NCBI RefSeq assembly: GCF_002355275.1
Contig: NZ_CP023451.1
Location: 62,001 to 126,000 of the forward strand
Direction: 5' to 3'
From: Rhizorhabdus dicambivorans
GTDB taxonomy: Bacteria; Pseudomonadota; Alphaproteobacteria; Sphingomonadales; Sphingomonadaceae
DNA length: 64,000 bases
Part shown: positions 9,582-17,259 of the stretch, in pieces
How positions within the stretch are numbered: the first letter of the stretch is position 1
How the letters are laid out: every line of letters begins with the position of its first letter
Notes under the pieces: generated by a model
Told to the model about the DNA's origin: nothing
The model's database searches: none
Seen by the model: the letters and a program-made list of their open reading frames with translations, nothing else
Position numbers and translations under genes: made by a program

Positions 9582-10840
9582 GGCCGCTCCTCCCCATAGG
9601 TGATAGTGATGCGGACCGCGTCGCGCGCGACGTCGGCTTCGCGGTTGAGCGCCTCGACCTCGGCCTCCGCGAGCCCGAGCGTCGTGAGCAGCGCGGCGCC
9701 AAGGTCGAGCTTGCCGGCGCCATAGCTGTCGCGGTCGAGCTCGGCGCGGTGCCTGGCGAGTGGCACCAGCGTCTCGCGGGCATTGCGCAACCGGGAGAGA
9801 TGCATGGCATGGTCTGCGAGATCGGCGTCGAGCTGCGCCACCAGCTCGCGGCGGATCGCCTCGCGGTCGAACCGACCCCCTTGCGCAAGGCTCTCGCTTG
9901 CAGCGATCCTGGGGTTCTGGCGCTTGCCGGCGAACAGCGGCAGGTCGATCGACACGCCGACCGAGGCCATGTCGCCGTACATGGGATCGCGCCGGCCATA
10001 GGTGACGCCGACCTTCCAGTCGGGGCGCTTGTCGGCGCGCGCGAGACGCACGTCCGCTTCGGCGACTGCGATCCGCGCGTCCTGCGCGCGCAGGGCGGGA
10101 AGCGCATCGATCCCGGCCCGCAGCCGGATCGGATCGACATCGAGCATCGGCGGGTCGCCCGTCGCCTGCGGGTCGGGGTCGCCGGTATAGCGCGCGAGCC
10201 GGGCCCGCGCCTGCGCCACCACCGCAGCCATCTCGGCGCGGCGATCGGCGATGGCGGCGCGGAGCTGGTCGGGCTCGAGCGCCTGGCTCGGGCGCGCGCT
10301 GCCCGACGCCAGGCGTGCGGTCACGGTCTTCTGCAGGTCGTCGAGGCTGGCATCGAGCAGGTCGAGCTGCCGGAGCCGGCGTTCTCCATAATAGAGATCG
10401 ACCCAGGCGAGGGCGGTCTCGAGCCGCACGTTGCGGCCTTCGACCAGCTCGCCCGCCTCGGCGATACCGATATCGGCCGCGGCGCGCGCGGCGCGTGCAT
10501 GGCGCTTGGCGAGATTGGGGAAGGTCTGGCTGAACCCGATCGTCGCCATGGTGAAATCGTCGCGCGTGAAGCTGCCGGCATTGGGGCCGCTCACCGGGAA
10601 GTTCTGCAGGCCCAGGTCGAGCGTCGGATCGGGCAGGCGATCGGCCGCGACCGCCGAAGAGCGGGCGCCGGCTGTCGCCGCCGCGCGCGCCTTGAGGCTT
10701 GGCGCGTTGGCGGCAGCGAGCCTCACTGCCTGCTCGTAGGTGAGCGGGCCGGCCGACACCGGCACGGCCCAGGCGCTCGCAAGCGTCGCACCGATAGAGA
10801 GCAACAGGCGTCGCACAGCGCGCCTCGGCATCATGATCAT
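9578..10840 (-). CDS. cusC: Outer-membrane efflux protein, TolC/CusC type
   Basis: A TolC-family protein of about 420 residues with a signal peptide (RRLLLSIGATLASAWAVPVSA) and two repeats of long alpha-helical outer-membrane-factor sequence; LTYEQAVRLAAANAPSLKAR begins the first. Several ATGs cluster at 10849-10831. I chose 10840 because GAGGGG lies nine bases upstream. It should form the outer-membrane duct for CusBA. The stop overlaps cusB. Order cusC-cusB-cusA-cusF is a complete metal efflux operon. Confidence 0.9.
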   Translation of the reverse strand: MIMMPRRAVRRLLLSIGATLASAWAVPVSAGPLTYEQAVRLAAANAPSLKARAAATAGARSSAVAADRLPDPTLDLGLQNFPVSGPNAGSFTRDDFTMATIGFSQTFPNLAKRHARAARAAADIGIAEAGELVEGRNVRLETALAWVDLYYGERRLRQLDLLDASLDDLQKTVTARLASGSARPSQALEPDQLRAAIADRRAEMAAVVAQARARLARYTGDPDPQATGDPPMLDVDPIRLRAGIDALPALRAQDARIAVAEADVRLARADKRPDWKVGVTYGRRDPMYGDMASVGVSIDLPLFAGKRQNPRIAASESLAQGGRFDREAIRRELVAQLDADLADHAMHLSRLRNARETLVPLARHRAELDRDSYGAGKLDLGAALLTTLGLAEAEVEALNREADVARDAVRITITYGEERP

Positions 10841-10903
10841 GGATATCATCCCCTCATGACAGAGGCGGCGCGCCAAGATGTGACGCGCCGCTCCGGAGCG
10901 GGT

Positions 10904-11161
10904 TTAGCCCTTGTCCGACCTGACTGCGCCGCGCATGCAGTCGGCGGCGCTTGCCTGCATCATCGCGCAATCGCAGCTGGCCATGTCCCGGCTGTCGGGC
11001 ACCCATATGCGGACACGCGCAGGGCCAGTCGCCCGCGGACCATATTGCGGCGCCGACCGCCATTCCCAATGGCCTTGCGGCGTGCGGCTCGCGTCGGTTG
11101 CAAGCGCAGGCGCGGCGAGACTGAGGGCCGCCACAAGGGCGGCCGGAAGCAGTTTGATCAT
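10904..11161 (-). CDS. Small exported protein of the cus operon (unknown function)
   Basis: An 85-residue protein starting MIKLLPAALVAALSLAAPAL, a clear signal peptide. The mature part contains a Trp pair (HWEWRSAP) and a Cys/Met cluster (MASCDCAMMQASAADCMRG) that could bind copper. It lies between the cusC start and another small exported protein on the same strand, so it is probably part of the operon. No named family was recognised. Longer frames upstream of 11161 lack coding character. Confidence 0.6.
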   Translation of the reverse strand: MIKLLPAALVAALSLAAPALATDASRTPQGHWEWRSAPQYGPRATGPARVRIWVPDSRDMASCDCAMMQASAADCMRGAVRSDKG

Positions 11162-11238
11162 CACGAAAACCTTTGACTGAAAAGAAGGAAACCGGGCGCG
11201 CACGCATCGATCGATGCGCGCAGCCCGTGCTCGTTCAA

Positions 11239-11601
11239 TCAGGCAAGGCTGGTGGGAGGATCCGGCTCGGGCGCAACCGCCTTGCCGGTCAATATCGTGT
11301 CGGTCGTCCAGAAGCTGGGCGCGTCGTAGAGACGCGCAGGCGCAACGCCGCCTGCCAGGTCCGCTGCGACCAGCGGGATCACGCACCCCATCGCGGCGAT
11401 GCAATCGAGCGTCAGGCCCTTGCAGGGCTTTTCGCTGGGCGCAGGCTGCTGCTTGGCCATCATCGCCATGCAGTCCGCATCCATGCCCTTGGCCAGCGGC
11501 GCGCCTGCCGCCTGCGGCACGCTGTGCGCGGCCGCCATCTGGGCTCCGAAGAGACCGGACAGCGCTCCGATGACGAGCAGGAGGGCGAGCAGGCGTTTCA
11601 C
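11239..11601 (-). CDS. Small exported Cys/Met-containing protein heading the cus operon
   Basis: A 120-residue protein with a signal peptide (MKRLLALLLVIGALSGLFGA, cleaved after AAAH or nearby). The mature region holds DADCMAMMAK, PCKGLTLDCIAAMGC and no enzyme motif. It is the first gene of the leftward cus cluster, and a MerR-type promoter is visible 60-90 bp upstream. A role in periplasmic copper handling is an inference from position and composition. Confidence 0.65.
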   Translation of the reverse strand: MKRLLALLLVIGALSGLFGAQMAAAHSVPQAAGAPLAKGMDADCMAMMAKQQPAPSEKPCKGLTLDCIAAMGCVIPLVAADLAGGVAPARLYDAPSFWTTDTILTGKAVAPEPDPPTSLA

Positions 11602-11660
11602 GGGCCTCGATATCTAGCGGGTTTCGCGGGCGCAGCCAACCAAAGTCTCGCGCCGCGCGG

Positions 11661-11691
11661 ATTTTGAAGTGCTGACGGCTGATTCCGTCAA
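11661..11691 (-). promoter_or_regulatory. MerR-type promoter candidate for the cus operon
   Basis: Read on the minus strand: TTGACG (-35, 11691-11686), a 19-base spacer, then CAAAAT (-10, 11666-11661). The 18-bp dyad TGACGG-N6-CCGTCA spans 11673-11690. An overlong spacer with a dyad is the hallmark of MerR-activated promoters. A MerR gene lies 0.7 kb away. Confidence 0.45.
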
Positions 11692-11756
11692 CTCCGCGTC
11701 AATAAAGATCCGGCCCGGGGAAGAAGATCGGCTGCGGCCTCTACGTATATCGAGGC

Positions 11757-11788
11757 TGGACCCGGGACCGTAGTCCCAAGCCTGAAGA
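11757..11788 (+). promoter_or_regulatory. MerR-type promoter/operator upstream of the 11845 gene
   Basis: TGGACC (11757-11762), a 20-base spacer containing the dyad GGGACCGTAGTCCC (11764-11777), then TGAAGA (11783-11788). It has the same architecture as the 12301 site in front of the regulator, including GGACC/GGTCC-type arms. Confidence 0.5.
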
Positions 11789-11844
11789 GACGCTCTTCCC
11801 CTCGGCAAAGTCCGGGCGGTGGCTTACCATCCAAGGAGGTGAAT

Positions 11845-12201
11845 ATGGTCAGAAAAACTCTCATGGTCGCGCTTGCCGGCATTTCGATGCTTGCTGCCGT
11901 CCCCGCTATGGCCCAGGGCATCGGGCACAGCCTGTTCATGCGCGGCTCGATCGTCGACACGGGCAGCAACGGCACGGTCGTCTGCATCGGCAAGGCCGAT
12001 GGCGCCGAGGTCGGCCAGAAGCTCGAGGTCTATCGCGTCGTGACCCATCCGGGTCCGTCCAAGGGCGTGGCGCCGACCTATCACCGCCAGCTCGTCGGCC
12101 ATGTGACAATCGACCATATCTTTGACGATCACTTCGCGCACGTGTCCGTCGCCGACGGCACGCCTGCCAAGCACGACATCGTCGAGCTTCGCAAGAACTG
12201 A
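11845..12201 (+). CDS. Small exported protein, paralogue of the 20641 gene (unknown function)
   Basis: A 118-residue protein. The start at 11845 is fixed by AAGGAGGTG five bases upstream. The signal peptide (MVRKTLMVALAGISMLAAVPAMA) is followed by QGIGHSLFMRGSIVDTGSNG and later HVTIDHIFDDHFAHVSV. The same layout recurs in the product of 20641-20970 (QGIGHSLFMRGKIVRTDAGG, FDDHYAHF), so this is a two-copy family in the island. It looks like a small beta-rich periplasmic protein with conserved His/Asp. It lies behind a MerR-type operator, which suggests copper induction. Confidence 0.75.
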   Translation: MVRKTLMVALAGISMLAAVPAMAQGIGHSLFMRGSIVDTGSNGTVVCIGKADGAEVGQKLEVYRVVTHPGPSKGVAPTYHRQLVGHVTIDHIFDDHFAHVSVADGTPAKHDIVELRKN

Positions 12202-12213
12202 CAAGCCGGTGGC

Positions 12214-12264
12214 CCGGCGGCACGGGCTGCCCTGATGCGACGCGTCGGGGCAGCGGGCCGCCGG
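12214..12264. terminator. Large imperfect hairpin after the 11845 gene
   Basis: CCGGCGG (12214-12220) pairs with CCGCCGG (12258-12264) and GCTGCCC (12226-12232) with GGGCAGC (12248-12254). It lies just after a stop codon and before the next promoter. No T tract follows, so termination is only likely. Confidence 0.35.
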
Positions 12265-12300
12265 CGACGAGGAGACCGTTCGGGGTCAAAGCGAAACCGC

Positions 12301-12332
12301 TTGACCCTGGACCATGGTCCAACCGGCATGAT
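12301..12332 (+). promoter_or_regulatory. MerR-type promoter/operator of the regulator gene
   Basis: TTGACC (12301-12306), a 20-base spacer with the perfect palindrome GGACCATGGTCC (12309-12320), then CATGAT (12327-12332). This resembles CueR-type copper operators. The predicted transcript start falls only a few bases before the ATG at 12345, so the regulator mRNA would have a very short leader. Confidence 0.55.
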
Positions 12333-12344
12333 CGAGCGGATGAC

Positions 12345-12770
12345 ATGGGCAATTTCAAGATCGGCGAACTGGCCGCGGCCGCAGGCGTGGGCCGCGATAC
12401 GATCCGCTATTATGAGCGGATGGGCCTGCTGCGCGAGCCCGCGCGCACGGCAGCGGGCTACAGGCTCTACGACGCGACGGACCTCGAGCGCGTCAACTTC
12501 ATCCGCTCGGCGCAGGAGCTTGGCTTCACCCTCGATCAGGCCCGGCAGCTGCTGGCGCTCAGGGCATCGGACACCGCGCATGCGCAGGCCGTGCTCGATA
12601 TCACGCTCGCCAAGATCACGGACGCCGAAGTCCGGCTCAAGCGCCTGTCCGATATTCGCGACATGCTTCGATTGCTTGCCGATGAGTGCCCGGGCGAAGT
12701 TCCTGTTTCCGATTGCCCTATTCTCACGTTCCTCACGGAAAGGCGGAGATCTGATCACCGAAAGATATAA
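12345..12770 (+). CDS. MerR-family heavy-metal regulator, CueR-like
   Basis: A 141-residue protein with an N-terminal winged helix (MGNFKIGELAAAAGVGRDTI, then RYYERMGLL and AGYRLYDATDLERVNFI), a dimerisation helix, and a C-terminal cysteine pair in DECPGEVPVSDCPIL that should hold the metal. This loop is typical of copper/heavy-metal MerR proteins but not of classic MerR mercury sensors. It likely activates its own promoter and those at 11757 and 11691, which share the dyad-in-long-spacer design. Confidence 0.88.
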   Translation: MGNFKIGELAAAAGVGRDTIRYYERMGLLREPARTAAGYRLYDATDLERVNFIRSAQELGFTLDQARQLLALRASDTAHAQAVLDITLAKITDAEVRLKRLSDIRDMLRLLADECPGEVPVSDCPILTFLTERRRSDHRKI

Positions 12771-12820
12771 GAGCAAGCCTCGCAGGAAGAACAAACACCA
12801 TTATTAAAAGGGGATTTATC

Positions 12821-13042
12821 ATGACACGAATGCATATAGTGGCTGGGATTGTTCCAGCATTGCTTCTGGGCGCCTGTGCGACGACGCCGCCTACCTCCGC
12901 ACAGGTCGAAAGCTGTAGGGCCATGGAGGGCGATATGGGTCTCCAGACACGTCATGACCATGGCGAGATGAAACAGCAGGGTCGTAATCCCATGAACCTG
13001 TCGCACGATCAGTGCCGCAAGATTCTTCGCCAAGCACAATGA
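12821..13042 (+). CDS. Small lipoprotein, Met/His-containing (unknown)
   Basis: A 73-residue protein. The start has AAAGGGG nine bases upstream. A lipobox is visible in PALLLGACATTPP. The rest has two Cys and several Met/His (ESCRAMEGDMGLQTRHDHGE, LSHDQCRKIL). It lies between the regulator and another Met/His-rich lipoprotein. No family was recognised; a periplasmic copper-buffer role is an inference. Confidence 0.6.
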   Translation: MTRMHIVAGIVPALLLGACATTPPTSAQVESCRAMEGDMGLQTRHDHGEMKQQGRNPMNLSHDQCRKILRQAQ

Positions 13043-13102
13043 TTCCTGCTCCGGGTGGCTCGGGCCCACCCGGAGATTCCTCCAGTACGAAAGGAAGAAG
13101 CA

Positions 13103-13420
13103 ATGGTCGGAAATCGAAAAGTCATACTGTCGCTAATCAGCGTTAGCCTGCTCTCGATGGCGGCGCTTTCGGGCTGTGAGCGCAAGACCGATCAGACGGT
13201 GCCGGCTGCGGCCAACAGCGCCGCACCCGCGGCTGGCGCTGATAGCGTAAATCCCGCCGGCATGGATCATTCGGACGCCATGGCCAATGAACAGGAGATG
13301 GAGCGGCATCACCAGCAGGCCATGGACCATGATGCGATGCGCCAGGGAGGCATGAACAGCAGCGCTCCGAAGACCGAGCCTGCGCCTGCGGATTCGGCGA
13401 TGCCGATGAAGGACATGTAA
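13103..13420 (+). CDS. Met/His-rich lipoprotein
   Basis: A 105-residue protein, start at 13103 with GGAAG upstream. The signal ends in the lipobox LSGCERK. The mature part is low complexity and rich in Met, His, Asp and Ala (MDHSDAMANEQEMERHHQQA, MDHDAMRQGGM), like copper-binding linkers of CopA and PcoE-type proteins. It probably buffers copper in the periplasm and may be cotranscribed with the reductase gene 19 bp downstream. Confidence 0.65.
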   Translation: MVGNRKVILSLISVSLLSMAALSGCERKTDQTVPAAANSAAPAAGADSVNPAGMDHSDAMANEQEMERHHQQAMDHDAMRQGGMNSSAPKTEPAPADSAMPMKDM

Positions 13421-13439
13421 GGGCGCGAAGGGGGTCGAC

Positions 13440-15365
13440 ATGTGCGTTTGGACCAGCCTTCGCCTTTCGGGTCTGGGGTTGTTGCTCGCTTTCAGCCTTC
13501 CCTCTGCGAGCGTGCACGCTCAGGAGGGCGAAGACCATTCGGCACATCATGGGGATACTTCGGGCGGTGCGGGGATGGCCGATGGCGCAATGTCCGCAAA
13601 GCCCGAGGTCGGCACCTCCGATATGGCCTCGATGATGAACTCTATGATGGAGCGCATGATCAACGGCGAAGGCGAGAATGAACATGGGCACGATTCCCGC
13701 CGCACCGCATTTTTTTCGCAGTTGCTCGCCTTTCCCGCGCTCGACGAAGCGGCCCGGCAGCGGGTCGCTGCGCAGGCCGGGGAACGGGTAAGCACGGGCC
13801 TGTCGATGGTCAACGCCGCCTCGGCCGACGGCGCGCGTGCGACAACGGTCTCGGCCCGGCTCGATGCGGCGCGCCGGATGCGCGAAGGGACCGACCTGTT
13901 CCGCTCCGGTACCGCCGCGCAGGGCGCGATCGGAGGCTTGCAGCCGCCCCGGGAGGTCGGGCTTGCCTGGCTGCGCGATCAGCTCGACATCGACCAGGCC
14001 GCGCCCGGCCATGCCGATCACTGGTTCGGCATCTCGCCCTCGCACCTCCTTCTCATGCTGTTCCTGGGGCTGGTGAGCGCCACGCTTATCGCGCTGCAGA
14101 TCTTCCGCCTGCGGCGGATCGGGGCGATCGCCGGCGGTGTCGCCACCGCCAAGGTTCCAGCAAAGCCGGAGCCGAAGGCTGCCCCTCCCGCTACCAGGGT
14201 TGCGCCCGCGCCTGCACCCGTTGCCGACAGCGCCGGGCTCGCGCCGAGCAATGCGGCCGCACCCGCTGGGGCGTCGCTGCGCAAGCCCAAAAGCTGGGCG
14301 GGGCAGCTGCGCGTGGTCCAGATCGTGCGAGAGACGCCGAGCGTGCTGACCTTCCGGCTCGCGGACCCGACCGCCGACCGGCTGCCGTTCGACTTCCTGC
14401 CGGGCCAGTTCCTGCAGGTCGAGGTAGAGCCCGAAGCGGGCAAGACCGCGCGCCGTTCCTACACGATCGCCTCTTCGCCGACCCAGCGGGCCTATGTCGA
14501 ACTGACGGTCAAGCGCGAGGAGCAGGGCGTGGTCTCGCGATACCTGCACGACAAGGTCGTCGCCGACGATCTGCTGAAGGTCAGCGGACCGTTCGGCGCC
14601 TTCACCTTCACGGGAACGGATGCCCAGAGCATCGTGCTGATCGCGGGCGGGGTCGGCATCACCCCGATGATGTCGGTGCTGCGCTATCTCACCGACACCG
14701 CGTGGAAGGGTGATATCTTCTTCTTCTACGGCGCACGGTCGACCGAGGAATTCGTGTTCCGCGACGAGCTCGAGCGGCTCGAACGCCGTTTTCCCAACCT
14801 CCATGTCGTCGCCGCGATGCAGCGCGCGCCCGGCACCGTCTGGATGGGCCCCGAAGGGCCGATCACCCGCGAGATGATCCTGGCCGCGGTGCCGGAGATC
14901 GCGAGCCGGCGGATCCATATGTGCGGCCCGCCGGCGATGATGGGCGCGATGCGCGGCGTGCTGGCGGAACTTGGCGTCCCCGAAGCGCAGCTGCACACCG
15001 AGGCGTTCGGTCCGGCCTCGCTGCCGGCCGACCACGAGGATCTCGAGGTCAAACCCGCGCCCGCGCCAGCGGATAAGCCGGCCCCGAGCGCCGAGGTGGC
15101 GCCGAGCACGGTGACCTTCTCCGTGTCGGGGGTGTCGGCGGCCTTGCCCGCGGACGAGACCGTGCTCGAGGCGGCCGAGGGCGCGGGCGTCGAGATCTCC
15201 TATGCCTGCCGTGCGGGCACATGCGGCGCCTGCGTGGTCAAGCTGCTGCAGGGCGAGGTAACGATGGAGGTCGAGTCCGGCCTCGCGCCCGCCGACAAGG
15301 CGCAGGGCTATGTGCTCGCGTGCCAGGCGAAGGGCACGGGCACGCCGCTCGTGGTCGAAGCCTGA
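13440..15365 (+). CDS. Membrane-anchored NAD(P)H flavin reductase with C-terminal 2Fe-2S domain
   Basis: A 641-residue fusion. Residues 1-27 are a signal peptide; 28-195 form a His/Met-rich then helical region, probably periplasmic. About 200-223 is a membrane helix (LLLMLFLGLVSATLIALQIF) followed by RLRR, putting the rest in the cytoplasm. A Pro/Ala linker leads to a ferredoxin-reductase unit: FAD motif RRSYTIAS (339-346), nucleotide motif GGVGITPM (403-410), CGPP (495-498). The C-terminal plant-type 2Fe-2S domain has Cys590, 595, 598 and 628. It probably passes NAD(P)H electrons to the cytochrome b-like protein whose gene overlaps its stop (TGATG). Confidence 0.85.
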   Translation: MCVWTSLRLSGLGLLLAFSLPSASVHAQEGEDHSAHHGDTSGGAGMADGAMSAKPEVGTSDMASMMNSMMERMINGEGENEHGHDSRRTAFFSQLLAFPALDEAARQRVAAQAGERVSTGLSMVNAASADGARATTVSARLDAARRMREGTDLFRSGTAAQGAIGGLQPPREVGLAWLRDQLDIDQAAPGHADHWFGISPSHLLLMLFLGLVSATLIALQIFRLRRIGAIAGGVATAKVPAKPEPKAAPPATRVAPAPAPVADSAGLAPSNAAAPAGASLRKPKSWAGQLRVVQIVRETPSVLTFRLADPTADRLPFDFLPGQFLQVEVEPEAGKTARRSYTIASSPTQRAYVELTVKREEQGVVSRYLHDKVVADDLLKVSGPFGAFTFTGTDAQSIVLIAGGVGITPMMSVLRYLTDTAWKGDIFFFYGARSTEEFVFRDELERLERRFPNLHVVAAMQRAPGTVWMGPEGPITREMILAAVPEIASRRIHMCGPPAMMGAMRGVLAELGVPEAQLHTEAFGPASLPADHEDLEVKPAPAPADKPAPSAEVAPSTVTFSVSGVSAALPADETVLEAAEGAGVEISYACRAGTCGACVVKLLQGEVTMEVESGLAPADKAQGYVLACQAKGTGTPLVVEA

Positions 15366-16093
15366 TGCGCGAACGCAGCGACATCGCCGTCGGCCTGCTG
15401 GTCGCATTCCTGCTGCTGTTCCCGTTCGGCTACCTCGTGCATGTGTCACCGCGCTTTCCGGGCAGCCTCGCTGGCGGGATCATCGGGATCGCAGCGCTCG
15501 TGCTGATGCTGCTGACGCTTCCCTATGTCGCGGCCAAGCACATCGCCTGGGTCGACAAAGTGCTCTCCCGGCTCGTCAGCAAGCCTACCCTGCTCGCCAT
15601 CCACATCTATGCCGGCGTGCTGGCGCCGATCCTGGGTCTGGTCCACGCCGCGCACAAGCTCGAAAGCCCGGTCGGACTGCTTCTGACCGTCCTCCTGCTG
15701 ATGACGGTCATCACCGGCTTCATCGGCCGCTACCTGCTTGCCCAGCTTGGTCGGGCGCTGCGCGGACGCAGGTCGGAACTGGCCTCGCTTCGCGCCGCCT
15801 TCCTTGAGGAGCCGGCGGCGCCGGCGCAGGCCGATACCGCAGCCGCGCCGCTGTCGGGCTGGAGGCGCTATCTGTTCGTCGCCGGGGATGCGCCCGCGGG
15901 CCAGCACCCCCAGAACAGGGCGGGGATCGCCGCGGCGCTGGCCGATACCGAATTCGCGATCCGCGCCGAAGAGGCGACCAACACCCTGTTCGCGCGATGG
16001 CGGTTCCTGCACATCCTGCTGGGCTGTCTCATCTTCGCGCTGCTCGCGCTCCACGTCGGCGCGGCGATCTATTACGGGCTGCGCTGGCTATGA
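15365..16093 (+). CDS. Cytochrome b-like integral membrane protein
   Basis: A 242-residue protein with about four membrane helices: LLVAFLLLFPFGYLVHV, IIGIAALVLMLLTLPYV, LLLTVLLLMTVITGFIG and LGCLIFALLALHVGAAI. Histidines sit in or next to helices (AKHIAW, IHIYAG, LVHAAHK, FLHILLG, ALHVG), as expected for b-heme ligands. The start overlaps the reductase stop and the stop overlaps the cytochrome c start, so all three are probably made together. A role as membrane electron carrier between the flavin/2Fe-2S protein and the seven-heme cytochrome is inferred from this coupling. Confidence 0.72.
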   Translation: MRERSDIAVGLLVAFLLLFPFGYLVHVSPRFPGSLAGGIIGIAALVLMLLTLPYVAAKHIAWVDKVLSRLVSKPTLLAIHIYAGVLAPILGLVHAAHKLESPVGLLLTVLLLMTVITGFIGRYLLAQLGRALRGRRSELASLRAAFLEEPAAPAQADTAAAPLSGWRRYLFVAGDAPAGQHPQNRAGIAAALADTEFAIRAEEATNTLFARWRFLHILLGCLIFALLALHVGAAIYYGLRWL

Positions 16094-16812
16094 GCTGGCA
16101 GCGTCTTTCCTATGCCGTCTTCATCGCAGCCCTGCTGGTGATGGTCGCCGCGGTCGCGATCCGGATGCGATCGGACGCGCCGAGGGATGCCGGCCTGGTG
16201 GCGCAGCTCGTAGCGCCCGGCCCGCTCTCGAGCGCCCACCAGTCCTTCGCCGGCCAATGCACGGCCTGCCACACGCCGGGCAAGGGCGTCGAAACCCGGA
16301 CCTGTCTCACCTGCCATGCGGGCACGGATTTCGGGACGAAGCAGTCGACGCAGTTCCACGCGAAAGCGACGCAGTGCACCTCCTGCCACGTCGAACATGA
16401 GGGAGAGCGCGGCATCATCCGCATGGATCACGCCGCCTTGCTCGACATGGCAAAGTGGCGGCAGCCTTCGGCGGGCATGTCGACAAACACTCGAAGCCTG
16501 ACCCCCGAGACCGCGCTCAATTGCGCGAGCTGCCATGCGTTCCGCGATCCGCACCAGGGCCTGTTCGGCACCGACTGCGCGAGCTGTCACAAGACCGACA
16601 GCTGGAAGATCGCCAATTACCGCCATCCATCGGTCAATTCGACGCAGTGCGCCGAGTGCCACAAGGCGCCGCCCAGTCACTTCATGGAGCATTTCAGCAT
16701 GGTCTCGCAGCGCGCAGCCGGATCGAAAGCGCGCGTCGACCAATGCTATGCCTGTCACGCCACCGACAGCTTCAACAATATCCGCAAGCGAGGCTGGTAT
16801 GATCACCATTGA
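16090..16812 (+). CDS. Seven-heme c-type cytochrome, membrane-anchored
   Basis: A 240-residue protein with one N-terminal hydrophobic helix (YAVFIAALLVMVAAVAI) and seven CxxCH heme motifs at about residues 57, 72, 96, 145, 163, 187 and 219. Extra His residues between motifs (for example QFHAKATQC, DPHQG, RHPSV) could be second axial ligands, as in multiheme electron-transfer cytochromes. It should sit in the periplasm and take electrons from the cytochrome b-like partner. The final acceptor is unknown. The stop lies just after the start of the DUF1622 gene. Confidence 0.85.
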   Translation: MSWQRLSYAVFIAALLVMVAAVAIRMRSDAPRDAGLVAQLVAPGPLSSAHQSFAGQCTACHTPGKGVETRTCLTCHAGTDFGTKQSTQFHAKATQCTSCHVEHEGERGIIRMDHAALLDMAKWRQPSAGMSTNTRSLTPETALNCASCHAFRDPHQGLFGTDCASCHKTDSWKIANYRHPSVNSTQCAECHKAPPSHFMEHFSMVSQRAAGSKARVDQCYACHATDSFNNIRKRGWYDHH

Positions 16813-17242
16813 GGCCGACTGGCTGAGCGCCTTCTTCCGGCTTGCGGTGATCGGCCTGGAACTGGCGGGCACGCTGACCATCCTGGTCGGCGCGGGGCTC
16901 GCAACCTTTCTGTTTGCGCGGCGGGCGAGGGCGGGCGACCGAACCGAGGCCTATAGCGCGTTCCGATCGGCGCTCGGCCGCAGCATCCTGCTCGGCCTGG
17001 AATTTCTGGTCGCCGGCGACATCGTCAAGTCGCTGGTGATCAACCCGACGCTCGACGATCTCATCGTGCTGGCCGGGCTTGTGCTGGTGCGGACCTTCCT
17101 GAGCATCTCGCTCGGGGTCGAGATCAACGGCCACTGGCCCTGGGAGGAAACCCGGATGGCGCGGGAGAAGGCGCGTGCGGCGTCGGATGGGTCGCCGGCT
17201 ACGGCTGAGGCCGCCGGATGCGGCACAGCGCTCAAGCGATAG
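16799..17242 (+). CDS. DUF1622-family membrane protein
   Basis: A 147-residue protein with three membrane segments: FRLAVIGLELAGTLTILVGA, ILLGLEFLVAGDIVKSLV, and the LIVLAGLVLVRTFLSISLGV segment that ends EINGHWPW. The pattern LGLEFLVAGDIVKSL...VRTFLSISLGVEI matches the DUF1622 family. The function of that family is unknown. It overlaps the cytochrome gene by 14 bases, so it belongs to the same operon. Confidence 0.78.
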   Translation: MITIEADWLSAFFRLAVIGLELAGTLTILVGAGLATFLFARRARAGDRTEAYSAFRSALGRSILLGLEFLVAGDIVKSLVINPTLDDLIVLAGLVLVRTFLSISLGVEINGHWPWEETRMAREKARAASDGSPATAEAAGCGTALKR

Positions 17243-17259
17243 CAGATGGAAGGCGCATC

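Noticed and set aside
9482-11176. 564-codon plus-strand frame opposite cusC
   Set aside because: Shadow frame; cusC has a signal peptide, ribosome-binding site and TolC-type repeats.
13143-15449. Long minus-strand open frame opposite the reductase gene
   Set aside because: It lacks domain sense and lies over a gene with clear FAD, NAD and Fe-S motifs; long antisense frames are expected at this GC content.
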